Assembly (NCBI GenBank): GCA_022824615.1 | Contig: JAJDZM010000158.1 | Location: 1 to 55,076, forward strand | Length of the DNA: 55,076 nt | Source: Candidatus Binatia bacterium | GTDB lineage: Bacteria > Desulfobacterota > Binatia > Bin18 | Reading direction: 5' to 3' | Shown here: piece by piece, positions 28,130-36,262 of the stretch | How the letters are laid out: each line of letters starts with the position of its first letter | Position numbering within the stretch: position 1 is the first letter of the stretch | The notes under the pieces: model-generated | The model's database searches: none | What the model was told of the DNA's origin: nothing | Seen by the model: only the letters and a program-made list of their open reading frames with translations | Program-made: the position numbers and the translations under genes

Positions 28130-28768
28130 ATGCCCTTCGCCTTTCCCAGTCCGTTCTACGCCATGGCTGACACGTTGAATCGGCCCGGCCTGTCATTCCA
28201 GGGACTGACCGATCATCTGTGCGCTGGAGGCGTACGGCTCCTCCAGCTACGTGTCAAACAGCAGCCGACGCGAGACTTTGTCGCCCTGGCTACAGAAGTC
28301 CAACGCATTTGCCGGCGCTATCAGTGTACGCTCATCATCAATGACCGGGTGGATATTGCCCTGGCAGTTGAGGCGGACGGCGTTCATCTCGGTCAGGAAG
28401 ACCTCCCACTAGCCGCCGCCCGCAAGATCGTAGGACGCGAGAAGATTATCGGCGTTTCAACCCACACGGTCCAGCAGGCGCTGAGCGCTGAACAGGAGGG
28501 TGCTGACTATATTGGATTTGGACCGCTCTTCGGCACAACGACAAAAGCGACCGGCTATGCCGCCCGCGGCCTTGAGCAGTTGCAGGAAATTCGTCAGCAG
28601 GTTCGTATTCCTGTTGTGGCGATTGGGGGGATTACGGCCGAACGGGCGCCAGCCGCCCTCCAGGCCGGCGCAGACGCGGTCGCGCTGATCAGCGATATTG
28701 TTCTCGCCCCGGATATCCAATATCGGGTCAAAACCCTGCTTCGGCAGCTTGACAGTCCCGAACGCTGA
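28130..28768 (+). CDS. thiE: thiamine-phosphate synthase
   Basis: A 212-residue TIM-barrel enzyme that joins HMP-pyrophosphate and HET-phosphate to thiamine monophosphate. Conserved parts seen: LLQLRVKQQPTRDF, the IINDRVDIALAVEADGVHLGQEDLP strand-loop, GVSTHTVQQA, GADYIGFGPLFGTTTK and the phosphate-binding IGGITAERAPAALQAGADAVALIS. It follows the response regulator by 12 bases on the same strand, so it may be read as part of that operon. No TPP riboswitch is visible upstream. It converges with dnaB; only 55 bases separate the two stops. Confidence 0.93.
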   Translation: MPFAFPSPFYAMADTLNRPGLSFQGLTDHLCAGGVRLLQLRVKQQPTRDFVALATEVQRICRRYQCTLIINDRVDIALAVEADGVHLGQEDLPLAAARKIVGREKIIGVSTHTVQQALSAEQEGADYIGFGPLFGTTTKATGYAARGLEQLQEIRQQVRIPVVAIGGITAERAPAALQAGADAVALISDIVLAPDIQYRVKTLLRQLDSPER

Positions 28769-28823
28769 GAGGGGAAACGGGCGGGTAGAATAGGATTCGC
28801 ACTCCTGGCGTTCCAGAAGCGTG

Positions 28824-30200
28824 CTATCCTTCCTCCACCAGTTCTTCTTCGGGTTCGGCAAAGGTATCGGCGACCAGGCTGTCAAACCGCGTGTACTCAC
28901 TCCGAAAGGCCAGCCGGATTGTGCCGATCGGGCCGTTGCGTTGCTTGCCGATGATGATTTCCGCAGTCCCTTCTTCTTCCGACTCTGGGTGGTAAACTTC
29001 GTCCCGGTAGATAAACATGATGACATCCGCATCCTGCTCGATAGAGCCCGATTCACGGATGTCTGACATGACAGGCCGTTTATCAGAGCGGAGTTCGACC
29101 TGGCGGTTGAGCTGAGAGAGAGCGACCACGGGGATGGCCAGCTCTTTGGCCAGGGCCTTCAGACTGCGCGAAATTTCCGCAAGCTCCTGGGTCCGATTCT
29201 CCTGCGCGGTGAGACCACGCATCAACTGGAGATAATCAATAATAATGAGGCCGAGGTTGGTCTCGCGTTTCAACCGGCGCGCCTTGGCCCGGAGTTCGAG
29301 GACATTCTGTCCGGGCGTATCATCGATATAGATCGGGGCTTCGGCCAGACGGCCGGCGGCCATCGCCAGACGCGGAAAGTCCCTTTCCGCCAAATACCCG
29401 GCGCGGACTTTAGCGTTGTCCACGCGGGCTTCCGCACACAGCATCCGCATCACCAGTTGTTCTTTCGCCATTTCGAGCGAGAAGATACCCACCGCGGTCT
29501 CGGTCTGCATCGCCACATACTGGGCAATATTGAGCGCAAAGGCGGTTTTGCCCATGCTGGGTCGCGCCGCGATGATTACCAGGTCAGCGGGCTGGAGTCC
29601 GGCCGTTTTTTGATCGAGATCCAGAAAACCGGTCGGAACGCCAGTCACCAACTCCTTACGTTCATACAGTTGTTCGATGATTTTGATCGTGTCCATGATC
29701 ATATCCCCGACCTTGGCAAAGGCCGGGCGAATCCGCTGCTCGGACACGTCAAAGATCAGCCGTTCGGCTTCGTCAAGAAATCGCTCGATGTCCTCCTGGC
29801 CGGTATAGGCCCGACTGACAATCTCCCCGGACACATTAATCAAACTGCGCAGGACGGCCTTTTCTTTCACGATACGTGCGTAGAAGGCAATATTGGCCGC
29901 GCTCGGCACCTTATCGCTCAACTCGGCCAGATAGGTGGCTCCGCCGATCTCCTGCAATTCGTCGCGCGCTTTGAGGGTATCGGTGAGCGTAATCAGGTCA
30001 ATCGGTTCACCCCGCTCGGTTAAGGCGAGCATGGCCAGAAAAATTTTCCGGTTCGTCTCGCGATAAAAATCATCGGGACCCATGACCTCAATCACCCGGT
30101 CGAGGGCGTGGGAGTCTAGCAGGATACCCCCCAGGACGGACTCTTCCGCTTCCAGGCTCTGCGGCGGCACTTTGCGTAAGGCATCTTCAAGCGTTGACAT
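28824..30200 (-). CDS. dnaB: replicative DNA helicase DnaB
   Basis: A 458-residue hexameric 5'-3' helicase of the replication fork. The N-terminal DnaB domain (VPPQSLEAEESVLGGILLD) is followed by the RecA-like domain with Walker A ARPSMGKTAF near residue 214, the GIFSLEMAKEQLVMRML helix, the LIIIDYLQLM Walker B and the ALSQLNRQVELR switch. No intein is present. The start ATG at 30200 is the family start. Just upstream on its own transcript is an unusual 9-bp repeat array (separate entry). It ends the long collinear minus-strand gene run. Confidence 0.97.
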   Translation of the reverse strand: MSTLEDALRKVPPQSLEAEESVLGGILLDSHALDRVIEVMGPDDFYRETNRKIFLAMLALTERGEPIDLITLTDTLKARDELQEIGGATYLAELSDKVPSAANIAFYARIVKEKAVLRSLINVSGEIVSRAYTGQEDIERFLDEAERLIFDVSEQRIRPAFAKVGDMIMDTIKIIEQLYERKELVTGVPTGFLDLDQKTAGLQPADLVIIAARPSMGKTAFALNIAQYVAMQTETAVGIFSLEMAKEQLVMRMLCAEARVDNAKVRAGYLAERDFPRLAMAAGRLAEAPIYIDDTPGQNVLELRAKARRLKRETNLGLIIIDYLQLMRGLTAQENRTQELAEISRSLKALAKELAIPVVALSQLNRQVELRSDKRPVMSDIRESGSIEQDADVIMFIYRDEVYHPESEEEGTAEIIIGKQRNGPIGTIRLAFRSEYTRFDSLVADTFAEPEEELVEEG

Positions 30201-30208
30201 ACAAGGTC

Positions 30209-30317
30209 CTTTGAGTCTGCTGGGTCTGTTGAGTCTATAGGGTCATTGACTCAACAGACCCAACGGATTCTATAGACTCAACGAACTCAACAGACACAAT
30301 AGACACAATAGACTCAG
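30209..30317. repeat. 9-bp repeat array in two opposed tandem arms
   Basis: Right arm: eight 9-base units from 30248, consensus GACTCAACA (units at 30248, 30257, 30266, 30275, 30284, 30293, 30302 and a partial one at 30311). Left arm: about four units of the reverse complement TGTTGAGTC (30209-30244). The centre forms a perfect 15-bp inverted repeat, 30221-30235 with 30248-30262, around a 12-base loop. It fills the gap between the BtuF-like gene's stop and the dnaB start. It could fold as a long hairpin in the transcript. Confidence 0.85.
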
Positions 30318-30321
30318 CTAT

Positions 30322-31149
30322 CTACTCGTCCATTGTGTCCCGCACAAAAGCAAATAAGCGGGACAGTTCGGTTAAACCGTGAGCGATGCGCGGTCCATAC
30401 CAACACAGCGCCATACCATCAATGCAGTAGAAGTGACCGCCGCGGCCCGCTGTGGTCTCCTGGAGTGGGGCAAGATGAACGAAATGCTTTTCTGCAAAAG
30501 GATAGGGCTCACTCGGGAGCAGAACGAGGTGGGGGTCAGCCGCAACTACTTCGTCAAGAGCGAGAGAGAAATACCGCTCGTCCTTGGTGCGAAAGATGTT
30601 CTCTCCACCACACTGCCATAGCATATCATCGCTATACGTCTCGCGATTAAACGACATCCAGGGCTTGCGCCAGATGGGACAAAAGACACGCAGCCGTTCG
30701 CCCTCTTCGAGCCCGGCCGTACTCTCTTCGTATTGCTGCCAGAGTGAGAGCGCAAGCCTCCGAGCTTGCGCTTGGCAGCCGATGAGCGGGCCGAGTTGTT
30801 CCACCATCCGTATCCCCTCCGCTACCGTGCGCGGAGCAGTAACATATAGCGGCAAGCCTCGTTTCTCCAGCACGCTGAAGTCCTCCTGCCGATTCTCCTC
30901 ATCGTTGACAATAACGAGGTCGGGTTTCAGGTGTGCAATCGTGTCGAGATCAGGGTCTTTTGTCCCGCCAACGCGCGTCACACCTGCCAGCCCGTCTGGT
31001 GGATGGGTACAATAAGCCGTTACACCGACAACACGTTCACCAGCCCCAAGCGCGAACACCGTCTCGGTAATACTCGGGACGAGCGAAACAATGCGCTGTG
31101 GCACCTGCGGGAGCGCAACAGAACGTTTATAAGCGTCCAGAAATTCCAT
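30322..31149 (-). CDS. BtuF-like cobalamin/metal-chelate binding protein
   Basis: A 275-residue protein of the helical-backbone metal receptor group (BtuF/FepB-like periplasmic-binding fold). Visible segments: PQRIVSLVPSITETVFALG, VTRVGGTKDPDLDTIAHLKPDLVIV and DEVVAADPHLVLLPSEPYPF. It lacks a signal peptide: the protein opens directly with MEFLDAYKRSVALP. Many lone BtuF-like proteins look like this and may act in the cytoplasm or as B12-handling proteins. The B12-dependent mutase genes upstream on the same strand make cobalamin a sensible ligand, but no transporter permease or ATPase is adjacent. Confidence 0.75.
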   Translation of the reverse strand: MEFLDAYKRSVALPQVPQRIVSLVPSITETVFALGAGERVVGVTAYCTHPPDGLAGVTRVGGTKDPDLDTIAHLKPDLVIVNDEENRQEDFSVLEKRGLPLYVTAPRTVAEGIRMVEQLGPLIGCQAQARRLALSLWQQYEESTAGLEEGERLRVFCPIWRKPWMSFNRETYSDDMLWQCGGENIFRTKDERYFSLALDEVVAADPHLVLLPSEPYPFAEKHFVHLAPLQETTAGRGGHFYCIDGMALCWYGPRIAHGLTELSRLFAFVRDTMDE

Positions 31150-31175
31150 CGTTTCGGGTCAGGGCGGAATTTGCT

Positions 31176-31496
31176 CTATTTTTCCTTCACCTGCTGCAGA
31201 ATGGCTTCTAATTCTTGACGTTCCTCTTGGGTGACCTCTTCAACGACGTCGGCAGGGTTGTTTTCAGGATTCGGCTGAGCCACGACTTGGCTCGGAGTCG
31301 TTGCCTCCCCTTCCTCAGGACCGAACAGGCCGATCCGACGTGATTCTTCTTCCATCACAAAAATTGCGCCGATAAACAGCACCAACCCCACACACGCCAT
31401 GAGGAGCATGAGTTTCGGGATCCACAGCCAGCGTCCTTTCTTACGTGTTGTTTTACGCTTTGGTGCTGCCGGTCGAGTCTTTTTCTGTCGTGCCAC
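31176..31496 (-). CDS. small single-pass membrane protein, unknown
   Basis: A 106-residue protein with three parts: a very basic N terminus (residues 1-22, eleven Lys/Arg), one hydrophobic segment (about 24-47, WLWIPKLMLLMACVGLVLFI) and an acidic, Glu/Gln-rich tail (EEVTQEERQELEAILQQ). By the positive-inside rule the tail should be outside. I do not recognise a family. It lies 12 bases after the flavoprotein gene and 26 before the BtuF-like gene on the same strand, and is probably cotranscribed. Real coding is supported by spacing and composition rather than homology. Confidence 0.6.
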   Translation of the reverse strand: MARQKKTRPAAPKRKTTRKKGRWLWIPKLMLLMACVGLVLFIGAIFVMEEESRRIGLFGPEEGEATTPSQVVAQPNPENNPADVVEEVTQEERQELEAILQQVKEK

Positions 31497-31508
31497 GCTC
31501 TTGCCTCC

Positions 31509-32762
31509 TTACGGCTGCCTCGGATATCGGTTGATGACCGCTCGGACGGCATCCCATCCACTCCGCTGATGCCAACCATCCACCCCATTATACCATTTCA
31601 AGCCAATAGATTGGAGACGCGTATTCCGCGCCGCAAGCGTAAACCACAAGCGGGCTGTTCGACCGTAGAAAAGCTTGGTGGCAAAAGCCAGCCGTGCCAG
31701 CTTCTTGCCGAGCCACGACTGAGTGATCGTCCGGGTATAGGCATCAAACGAGAAGTCCTTGGTCCGCAGCGCCTCGCGGATGGCCTGAGCGGCAAAGGCT
31801 CCATACTCAAACGCAAAAGAGATGCCTTCCCCCATAAGCGGTTCGGCTCCTGCCGCATCGCCGACGAGCACAACATGCGGAGCGGAGAGCGGACGTTCGG
31901 GAGCATAGCCATGAATGGGAAAAGCCCGCAGCCGTCGGGTCTGTCCGGAAGAGTGAACGTGTCCTCCACTAACCATGCGATGCTGGACACGTTCACTCTT
32001 TGATGCCGTCGCTGTAGTGAACACGTCGATTTCCGCGGTGAGACAATCCTGGAGGGCGGCGTTTGAGAGAGAATTGACGCCCAATGAATAAATACCAAGG
32101 TTCACATGCGGAACCTGATCAATCAGACAGGGGAAGGCCCACAGATAGCCGCGCAACCCACCCTGGACGGGCAGGAAATTAAAGTCGTAGCGCTGCTGTA
32201 CGAAGCCGTCCCAGTCTGTTTCCAAGACCGGAACATCGGCCATCATGGCCTTGCCGACTGGCTGGTGGGTCTGCCCGATCAATTGTCGTCGCACCCGGCT
32301 TCCGGACCCGTCAGCCCCGACCACAATCCGAGCGCGATAGGTCGTCTTTTCGGTCACCACCCGAATGCCGCCCGGCTCTCGGACCAGTTGGATAACCTTT
32401 TCTCCCTGGCGGATTTCCGCTCCACGTTCCGCGGCAGTGCGCACGAGCAAAAAATCAAACTCGTTCCGTCGAATAATAGAGCACATCCCCCCTTCTTCAC
32501 ACACGACCTCGTGGCCGGGCAAAGCCTTGACACGGGCTCGGTTAACCTGGACGTGAGGAGCGCTCAACGGAATCTCTAAGGCGTTGAGACAGTCGAGGGT
32601 ATGGGGAATGAGTCCACCGGCGCAGATCTTCTCTCGGGGATGAACGGCTTTGTCGAGCAGGAGAATAGTGCCGGCGAGCGCGGGGTCGGCCCGCAACAGA
32701 TTGAGCGCGGTGGCGGTTCCGGCCGGACCGGAGCCGATAATAATAACGTCAAAGCACTCCAC
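31509..32762 (-). CDS. geranylgeranyl-reductase-type FAD-dependent oxidoreductase
   Basis: A 417-residue flavoprotein. The FAD dinucleotide fold starts at DVIIIGSGPAGTATALNL (residues 5-22). GADGSGSRVRRQL and VVLVGDAAGAEPLMGEGISFAFEYG are the other FAD motifs of the GGR/halogenase-like group. Members saturate isoprenoid chains of lipids or quinones. Residues ~255-272 (KSERVQHRMVSGGHVHSS) are encoded entirely by a 52-base palindromic repeat (separate entry), an in-frame insertion that leaves the frame open on both sides. Whether the insert is tolerated cannot be told, but the flanking core is intact. Upstream neighbour is an EthD protein, 29 bases away. Confidence 0.82.
   Translation of the reverse strand: MECFDVIIIGSGPAGTATALNLLRADPALAGTILLLDKAVHPREKICAGGLIPHTLDCLNALEIPLSAPHVQVNRARVKALPGHEVVCEEGGMCSIIRRNEFDFLLVRTAAERGAEIRQGEKVIQLVREPGGIRVVTEKTTYRARIVVGADGSGSRVRRQLIGQTHQPVGKAMMADVPVLETDWDGFVQQRYDFNFLPVQGGLRGYLWAFPCLIDQVPHVNLGIYSLGVNSLSNAALQDCLTAEIDVFTTATASKSERVQHRMVSGGHVHSSGQTRRLRAFPIHGYAPERPLSAPHVVLVGDAAGAEPLMGEGISFAFEYGAFAAQAIREALRTKDFSFDAYTRTITQSWLGKKLARLAFATKLFYGRTARLWFTLAARNTRLQSIGLKWYNGVDGWHQRSGWDAVRAVINRYPRQP
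31949..32000 (-). repeat. 52-bp palindromic element, copy 1 (inside the flavoprotein gene)
   Basis: Arms AAGAGTGAACGTGTCC (31949-31964) and GGACACGTTCACTCTT (31985-32000) are perfect 16-bp inverted repeats around a 20-base centre. The same arms, with one compensated base change, and a similar centre recur at 35346-35398 in the opposite orientation. On the coding strand it contributes about 17 residues in frame. Confidence 0.9.
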
Positions 32763-32791
32763 AGCAGCGGGGGCCGTCTGAAAGCAGATAA

Positions 32792-33136
32792 TTAGCCGTC
32801 AATTATAGGAACTTCTTCGGTCACGAACCAGACAAGGTTGGGGTGGTCTGAGAATTTCAGTTCGTCCGGTCGCACCTGAGCCAGGTAGTCCGGGTCCGCT
32901 AAAAAAGCCTCCACCGCCGCGTGATCGTCAAACCACAGTTCCGCAATACCGTCGAAGGGCGCGGCATCGTTCTCGTACGCCTGCGGGATCGTATGACTCT
33001 GGACGTATTTCCGAATATACTGCCGTAGGCCTGGGACGCTCTTCACCAGACTCCCATGGTGCGTCCGCCAGTAGTCGTGAAACTCTTCGACTCCCATGCC
33101 GGGCTTGCGTTTTACACAGACGACAAGTTTGACCAT
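32792..33136 (-). CDS. EthD domain-containing protein
   Basis: A 114-residue ferredoxin-like (dimeric alpha/beta barrel) protein. The family pattern is clear: MVKLVVCVKRKPGMGVEEFHDYW, RTHHGSLVKSVPGLRQY and the later DYLAQVRPDELKFSD. EthD-type proteins appear beside catabolic oxygenases and hydrolases, where they act as small enzymes or accessory proteins of uncertain function. It stands between the mutase small subunit (32 bases upstream) and the flavoprotein (29 bases downstream) on the same strand, so it is probably part of the run, but a role with either neighbour is unproven. Confidence 0.82.
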   Translation of the reverse strand: MVKLVVCVKRKPGMGVEEFHDYWRTHHGSLVKSVPGLRQYIRKYVQSHTIPQAYENDAAPFDGIAELWFDDHAAVEAFLADPDYLAQVRPDELKFSDHPNLVWFVTEEVPIIDG

Positions 33137-33168
33137 GATGCCCTTACCCGCGAGGCTCGCTCCCTCGC

Positions 33169-33594
33169 TTAGAGACCGGAACGCGGTTCAACATTGGCCC
33201 AGATCCAGTCGACAATTTCCTGGGTACTGGCTCCGGGAGTAAACACTTTTTTCACGCCGACTTGCGCCAGTCCGGGCATATCGTCCTCCGGGACGATCCC
33301 CCCACCAAAAACGGCGACATCATCGGCTCCCCGTTCTTTGAGCGCACCCAGAATAGCGGGGAACAGGGTCATATGCGCACCGGACAGAATGCTTAACCCG
33401 ACGGCGTCGACGTCTTCCTGCACGGCCGCCTCAGCGATCATTTCCGGCGTCTGGTGTAAGCCAGTGTAGATCACCTCAAAGCCGGCGTCCCTGAGCGCGC
33501 GGGCAATAATCTTTGCGCCGCGGTCATGACCATCGAGCCCAGCTTTTGCCACCAGGATGCGGAGTATTTTTTCTTCGGACACACTAACCTCCAT
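33169..33594 (-). CDS. B12-binding small subunit of an acyl-CoA mutase
   Basis: A 141-residue cobalamin-binding domain. The base-off/His-on signature is [10 protein letters not shown] (Asp-x-His-x-x-Gly), followed by [17 protein letters not shown] and [11 protein letters not shown]. It is the separate small subunit that binds adenosylcobalamin for the large subunit encoded just upstream (75-base gap). A split arrangement like this is known from archaeal-type methylmalonyl-CoA mutases and from isobutyryl- and 2-hydroxyisobutyryl-CoA mutases; most classic bacterial methylmalonyl-CoA mutases carry this domain fused at the C terminus of the large chain. Confidence 0.92.
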   Translation of the reverse strand: MEVSVSEEKILRILVAKAGLDGHDRGAKIIARALRDAGFEVIYTGLHQTPEMIAEAAVQEDVDAVGLSILSGAHMTLFPAILGALKERGADDVAVFGGGIVPEDDMPGLAQVGVKKVFTPGASTQEIVDWIWANVEPRSGL

Positions 33595-33668
33595 GAAGGG
33601 ATGAGGGGTTGGGAATTGAGGGTTGGCCTTCCCCAGGTCCTAATCTCCAGTTCTCAGTCCCTTTTTCG

Positions 33669-35300
33669 TCACAGCCAGGCAGGGTCTTGATAGACGCCAA
33701 ACACCTCACGGTAGACATCGGAGATTTCGCCTACCGTACAATGGGCCTTAACGGCATCAATCAGGACCGGCATCAGATTCTGCCCGTTACGCGCCGCGGC
33801 ATGAACCCGGCCAAGCTGCTCTTCGGCCGCAGCCTGGTCACGCTCCTGTTTCACCTGCGTGACCTGGGCAATCTGGCTGCGCTCCACTTCCGGATCAATT
33901 TTGAGGATTTCCATCGGTCGCTCTTCTTCAACCGCGTGCGAATTCACCCCAACAATCACCTTTTCTCTGGCATCCAACTGCTGCTGATAGCGATAGGCTG
34001 CATCGGCTATTTCCTTTTGCGGAAAGCCGATATCAATCGCCCGGATAATACCGCCGAGTTCGTCAATCCGGTCGATATAGGCGAACGCTTCTTTTTCCAT
34101 GCGATCCGTCAGAGCTTCTATGGCCCAACTGCCGCCCAGCGGATCAACGAAGTTGGTGACCCCGCTCTCTTCCGCAATAATCTGCTGGGTGCGTAGCGCG
34201 ACCGTGACGGACTCTTCGGTCGGGAGGGCCAGGGTCTCGTCCATGGAATTGGTATGCAGCGACTGGGTGCCGCCCAGGACGCCCGCCAGGGCCTGAATCG
34301 CCACCCGCACGACGTTATTGACCGGCTGCTGAGCCGTCAGGCTGACACCGGCCGTCTGGCAATGGGTGCGCAGCAGCATGGAGCGGGGGTTCTTTGCGCC
34401 AAAGCGCTCCTTCATGATCGTGGCCCACATCCGGCGTGCCGCGCGCAGTTTGGCGATTTCTTCAAAAAAGTCGTTGTGGATATCAAAGAAAAAAGACAGC
34501 CGCGGGGCAAATTCGTCAACGTCAAGCCCCCGTTCTATGCCGGCCTGGGCATAGCCAATGCCGTCGGCCAAGGTAAAGGCCAGTTCCTGGACCGCAGTCG
34601 ATCCGGCCTCACGGATGTGATAGCCCGAAATCGAGACGGCGTGCCAGCGCGGCACCTCCTTGGCACAGAATTCAATCATATCGGTCACGATGCGGACGGC
34701 TGGCTCGGGCGGGCAGATCCACTCTTTTTGGGCGATATACTCCTTGAGCATATCGTTCTGGATCGTCCCGCTGATCTGATTGCGTGGGATGCCCTGCTTA
34801 TCGGCAACCGCAACATACATGGCGAGCAGAATACTGGCCGTGCAGTTCACCGTCATCGAGGTGGAGACTTTATCGAGCGGAATGTCCTGGAACAGGCGCT
34901 CCATGTCTTTGATGGTCGAGACCGACACGCCCTCACGACCAACCTCGCCCAAGGAGCGCGGGTGGTCCGCGTCATAGCCCATCAGCACCGGCATATCAAA
35001 TGCGGTTGACAGGCCGGTTTGACCCTCGGACAGCAGCAGCTTAAAGCGTTGATTCGTATCCTCAGGCGTGCCAAACCCGGCGAACTGACGCATGGTCCAG
35101 TAACGCCCCCGATACATACTCGGGTAAACCCCACGGGTGTAGGGATATTCCCCCGGATAGCCTATCCCTTCGAGGTTGGAACCGTTGAGATCGTCCGGCG
35201 TATAGACGGGCTCAATCTCCATATCGGATATGGTCGAGAACCGCTGCGAACGTTCCTCCTGCTGAGGATATTTTTCATTCAACCACGCTTGCTTATTCAT
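33669..35300 (-). CDS. B12-dependent acyl-CoA mutase, large (catalytic) subunit
   Basis: A 543-residue TIM-barrel mutase that rearranges branched acyl-CoA, classically (R)-methylmalonyl-CoA to succinyl-CoA. The start at 35300 ([13 protein letters not shown]) follows GGAGG; the longer frame would be encoded partly by a repeat element and was rejected. Recognisable parts: [48 protein letters not shown] and the C-terminal helical region. Residue 73 is Phe (RQFAG) where methylmalonyl-CoA mutases usually have Tyr; to my recollection isobutyryl-CoA mutases also have Phe here. So the substrate is open. It forms a unit with the B12-binding subunit, an enoyl-CoA hydratase upstream and a BtuF-like gene downstream. 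Confidence 0.9.
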   Translation of the reverse strand: MNKQAWLNEKYPQQEERSQRFSTISDMEIEPVYTPDDLNGSNLEGIGYPGEYPYTRGVYPSMYRGRYWTMRQFAGFGTPEDTNQRFKLLLSEGQTGLSTAFDMPVLMGYDADHPRSLGEVGREGVSVSTIKDMERLFQDIPLDKVSTSMTVNCTASILLAMYVAVADKQGIPRNQISGTIQNDMLKEYIAQKEWICPPEPAVRIVTDMIEFCAKEVPRWHAVSISGYHIREAGSTAVQELAFTLADGIGYAQAGIERGLDVDEFAPRLSFFFDIHNDFFEEIAKLRAARRMWATIMKERFGAKNPRSMLLRTHCQTAGVSLTAQQPVNNVVRVAIQALAGVLGGTQSLHTNSMDETLALPTEESVTVALRTQQIIAEESGVTNFVDPLGGSWAIEALTDRMEKEAFAYIDRIDELGGIIRAIDIGFPQKEIADAAYRYQQQLDAREKVIVGVNSHAVEEERPMEILKIDPEVERSQIAQVTQVKQERDQAAAEEQLGRVHAAARNGQNLMPVLIDAVKAHCTVGEISDVYREVFGVYQDPAWL

Positions 35301-35345
35301 GCTTCCTCCGGGAGAATCAAGTGTCTCTCCAGCATATTCGCTCTG

Positions 35346-35398
35346 AAGAGTAAACGTGTCCAGCATCTCATATCTAATGGGAGGACACGTTTACTCTT
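35346..35398 (+). repeat. 53-bp palindromic element, copy 2 (intergenic)
   Basis: Arms AAGAGTAAACGTGTCC (35346-35361) and GGACACGTTTACTCTT (35383-35398) form a 16-bp perfect inverted repeat with a 21-base centre. The centre begins AGCATCTCAT, compared with AGCATCGCAT in copy 1 read on its own strand. The element lies in the 178-base gap between the enoyl-CoA hydratase and mutase genes, 46 bases before the mutase start, and could form a hairpin in the leader. Confidence 0.9.
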
Positions 35399-35478
35399 TG
35401 CGTTCCAAGTCCTTTTGAGAGCAATAAATTTTACGCTACATAGCATGACGAACAGGCCCGGAATAGGGCACGTTCGTC

Positions 35479-36261
35479 TTATTTTCCAGAAAACTTCGCC
35501 GCTCGTTTTTCAAGAAACGCGGCCATCCCTTCGGCCTTGTCCTGCGTCGCAAACGTCAACCCAAAAGCCTCGGTTTCAAAACGACAGCCATTAACAATAT
35601 CCATATCAATACCGGCATTAATGGCCGCCTTTGCCTGCTGAATGGCAATCGGCGGTTTGGTGGCCAGCTTATGGGCGAGGGCTTTGGCCTCATTCACACA
35701 CTCGGCCGCCGGCACGACGCGATTGGCCAGGCCGTAGCGGACCGCTGCCTCGGCATCGATCATATCGCCAGAGTAGATCAGTTCTCGGGCCAGCGGTAGC
35801 CCAATCCGACGCGCTAGGCGCTGGGTGCCGCCAAAGCCGGGAATGACCCCAAGGTTGATCTCAGGCTGACCGAATTTGGCCGTATCCGCAGCAATAATCA
35901 TATCACAGGCCAGGGCGAGTTCTATGCCGCCGCCCAAGGCAAAGCCGTTGACCGCGGCAATGACGGGAATAGGCATTTCCTCAAGCGTCCGCGCCACGCG
36001 GAGTCCCGAGGCCGCAAAGGCCTTTCCTTCCAAGGGAGACATTGACACCATCGCCGAGATGTCCGCCCCGGCAACAAAAGCCCGGTCGCCCGCACCGGTC
36101 ATCACAAGACAGCGCAGCCCGGCGTCTTGCTGTACCGCGTCCAGGCAGTCGGCAATCTCATTCAGGGTCACGGGATTCAGCGCATTCAGGCTCTTGGGGC
36201 GATTGATCAGCAGAATGCCAATCGCCTCTTCTTTTTCAAATACGATATTTTCATACGTCAT
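35479..36261 (-). CDS. enoyl-CoA hydratase/isomerase family protein
   Basis: A 260-residue crotonase-fold enzyme. The start at 36261 follows GGAG at a 7-base spacing. Oxyanion-hole residues are in RAFVAGADISAM and AAVNGFALGGGIELALACDMIIA. The catalytic acid position appears in QPEINLGVIPGFGGTQRL, which contains the second glutamate-type site. It resembles short-chain enoyl-CoA hydratases of fatty or branched-chain acid breakdown. It is one base from the upstream glpX stop and upstream of the mutase genes, so a role in feeding propionyl- or branched-chain-CoA metabolism is plausible. Other crotonase reactions are possible. Confidence 0.88.
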   Translation of the reverse strand: MTYENIVFEKEEAIGILLINRPKSLNALNPVTLNEIADCLDAVQQDAGLRCLVMTGAGDRAFVAGADISAMVSMSPLEGKAFAASGLRVARTLEEMPIPVIAAVNGFALGGGIELALACDMIIAADTAKFGQPEINLGVIPGFGGTQRLARRIGLPLARELIYSGDMIDAEAAVRYGLANRVVPAAECVNEAKALAHKLATKPPIAIQQAKAAINAGIDMDIVNGCRFETEAFGLTFATQDKAEGMAAFLEKRAAKFSGK

Positions 36262-36262
36262 A

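Noticed and set aside
30209-30317. CRISPR array
   Set aside because: The 9-base units are directly contiguous with no spacers, and no cas gene is nearby. No CRISPR-like array was seen elsewhere in the window.
33669-35366. Longer mutase large subunit starting at 35366
   Set aside because: The extra 22 residues are encoded partly by the palindromic repeat, and the ATG at 35300 has a strong ribosome site.
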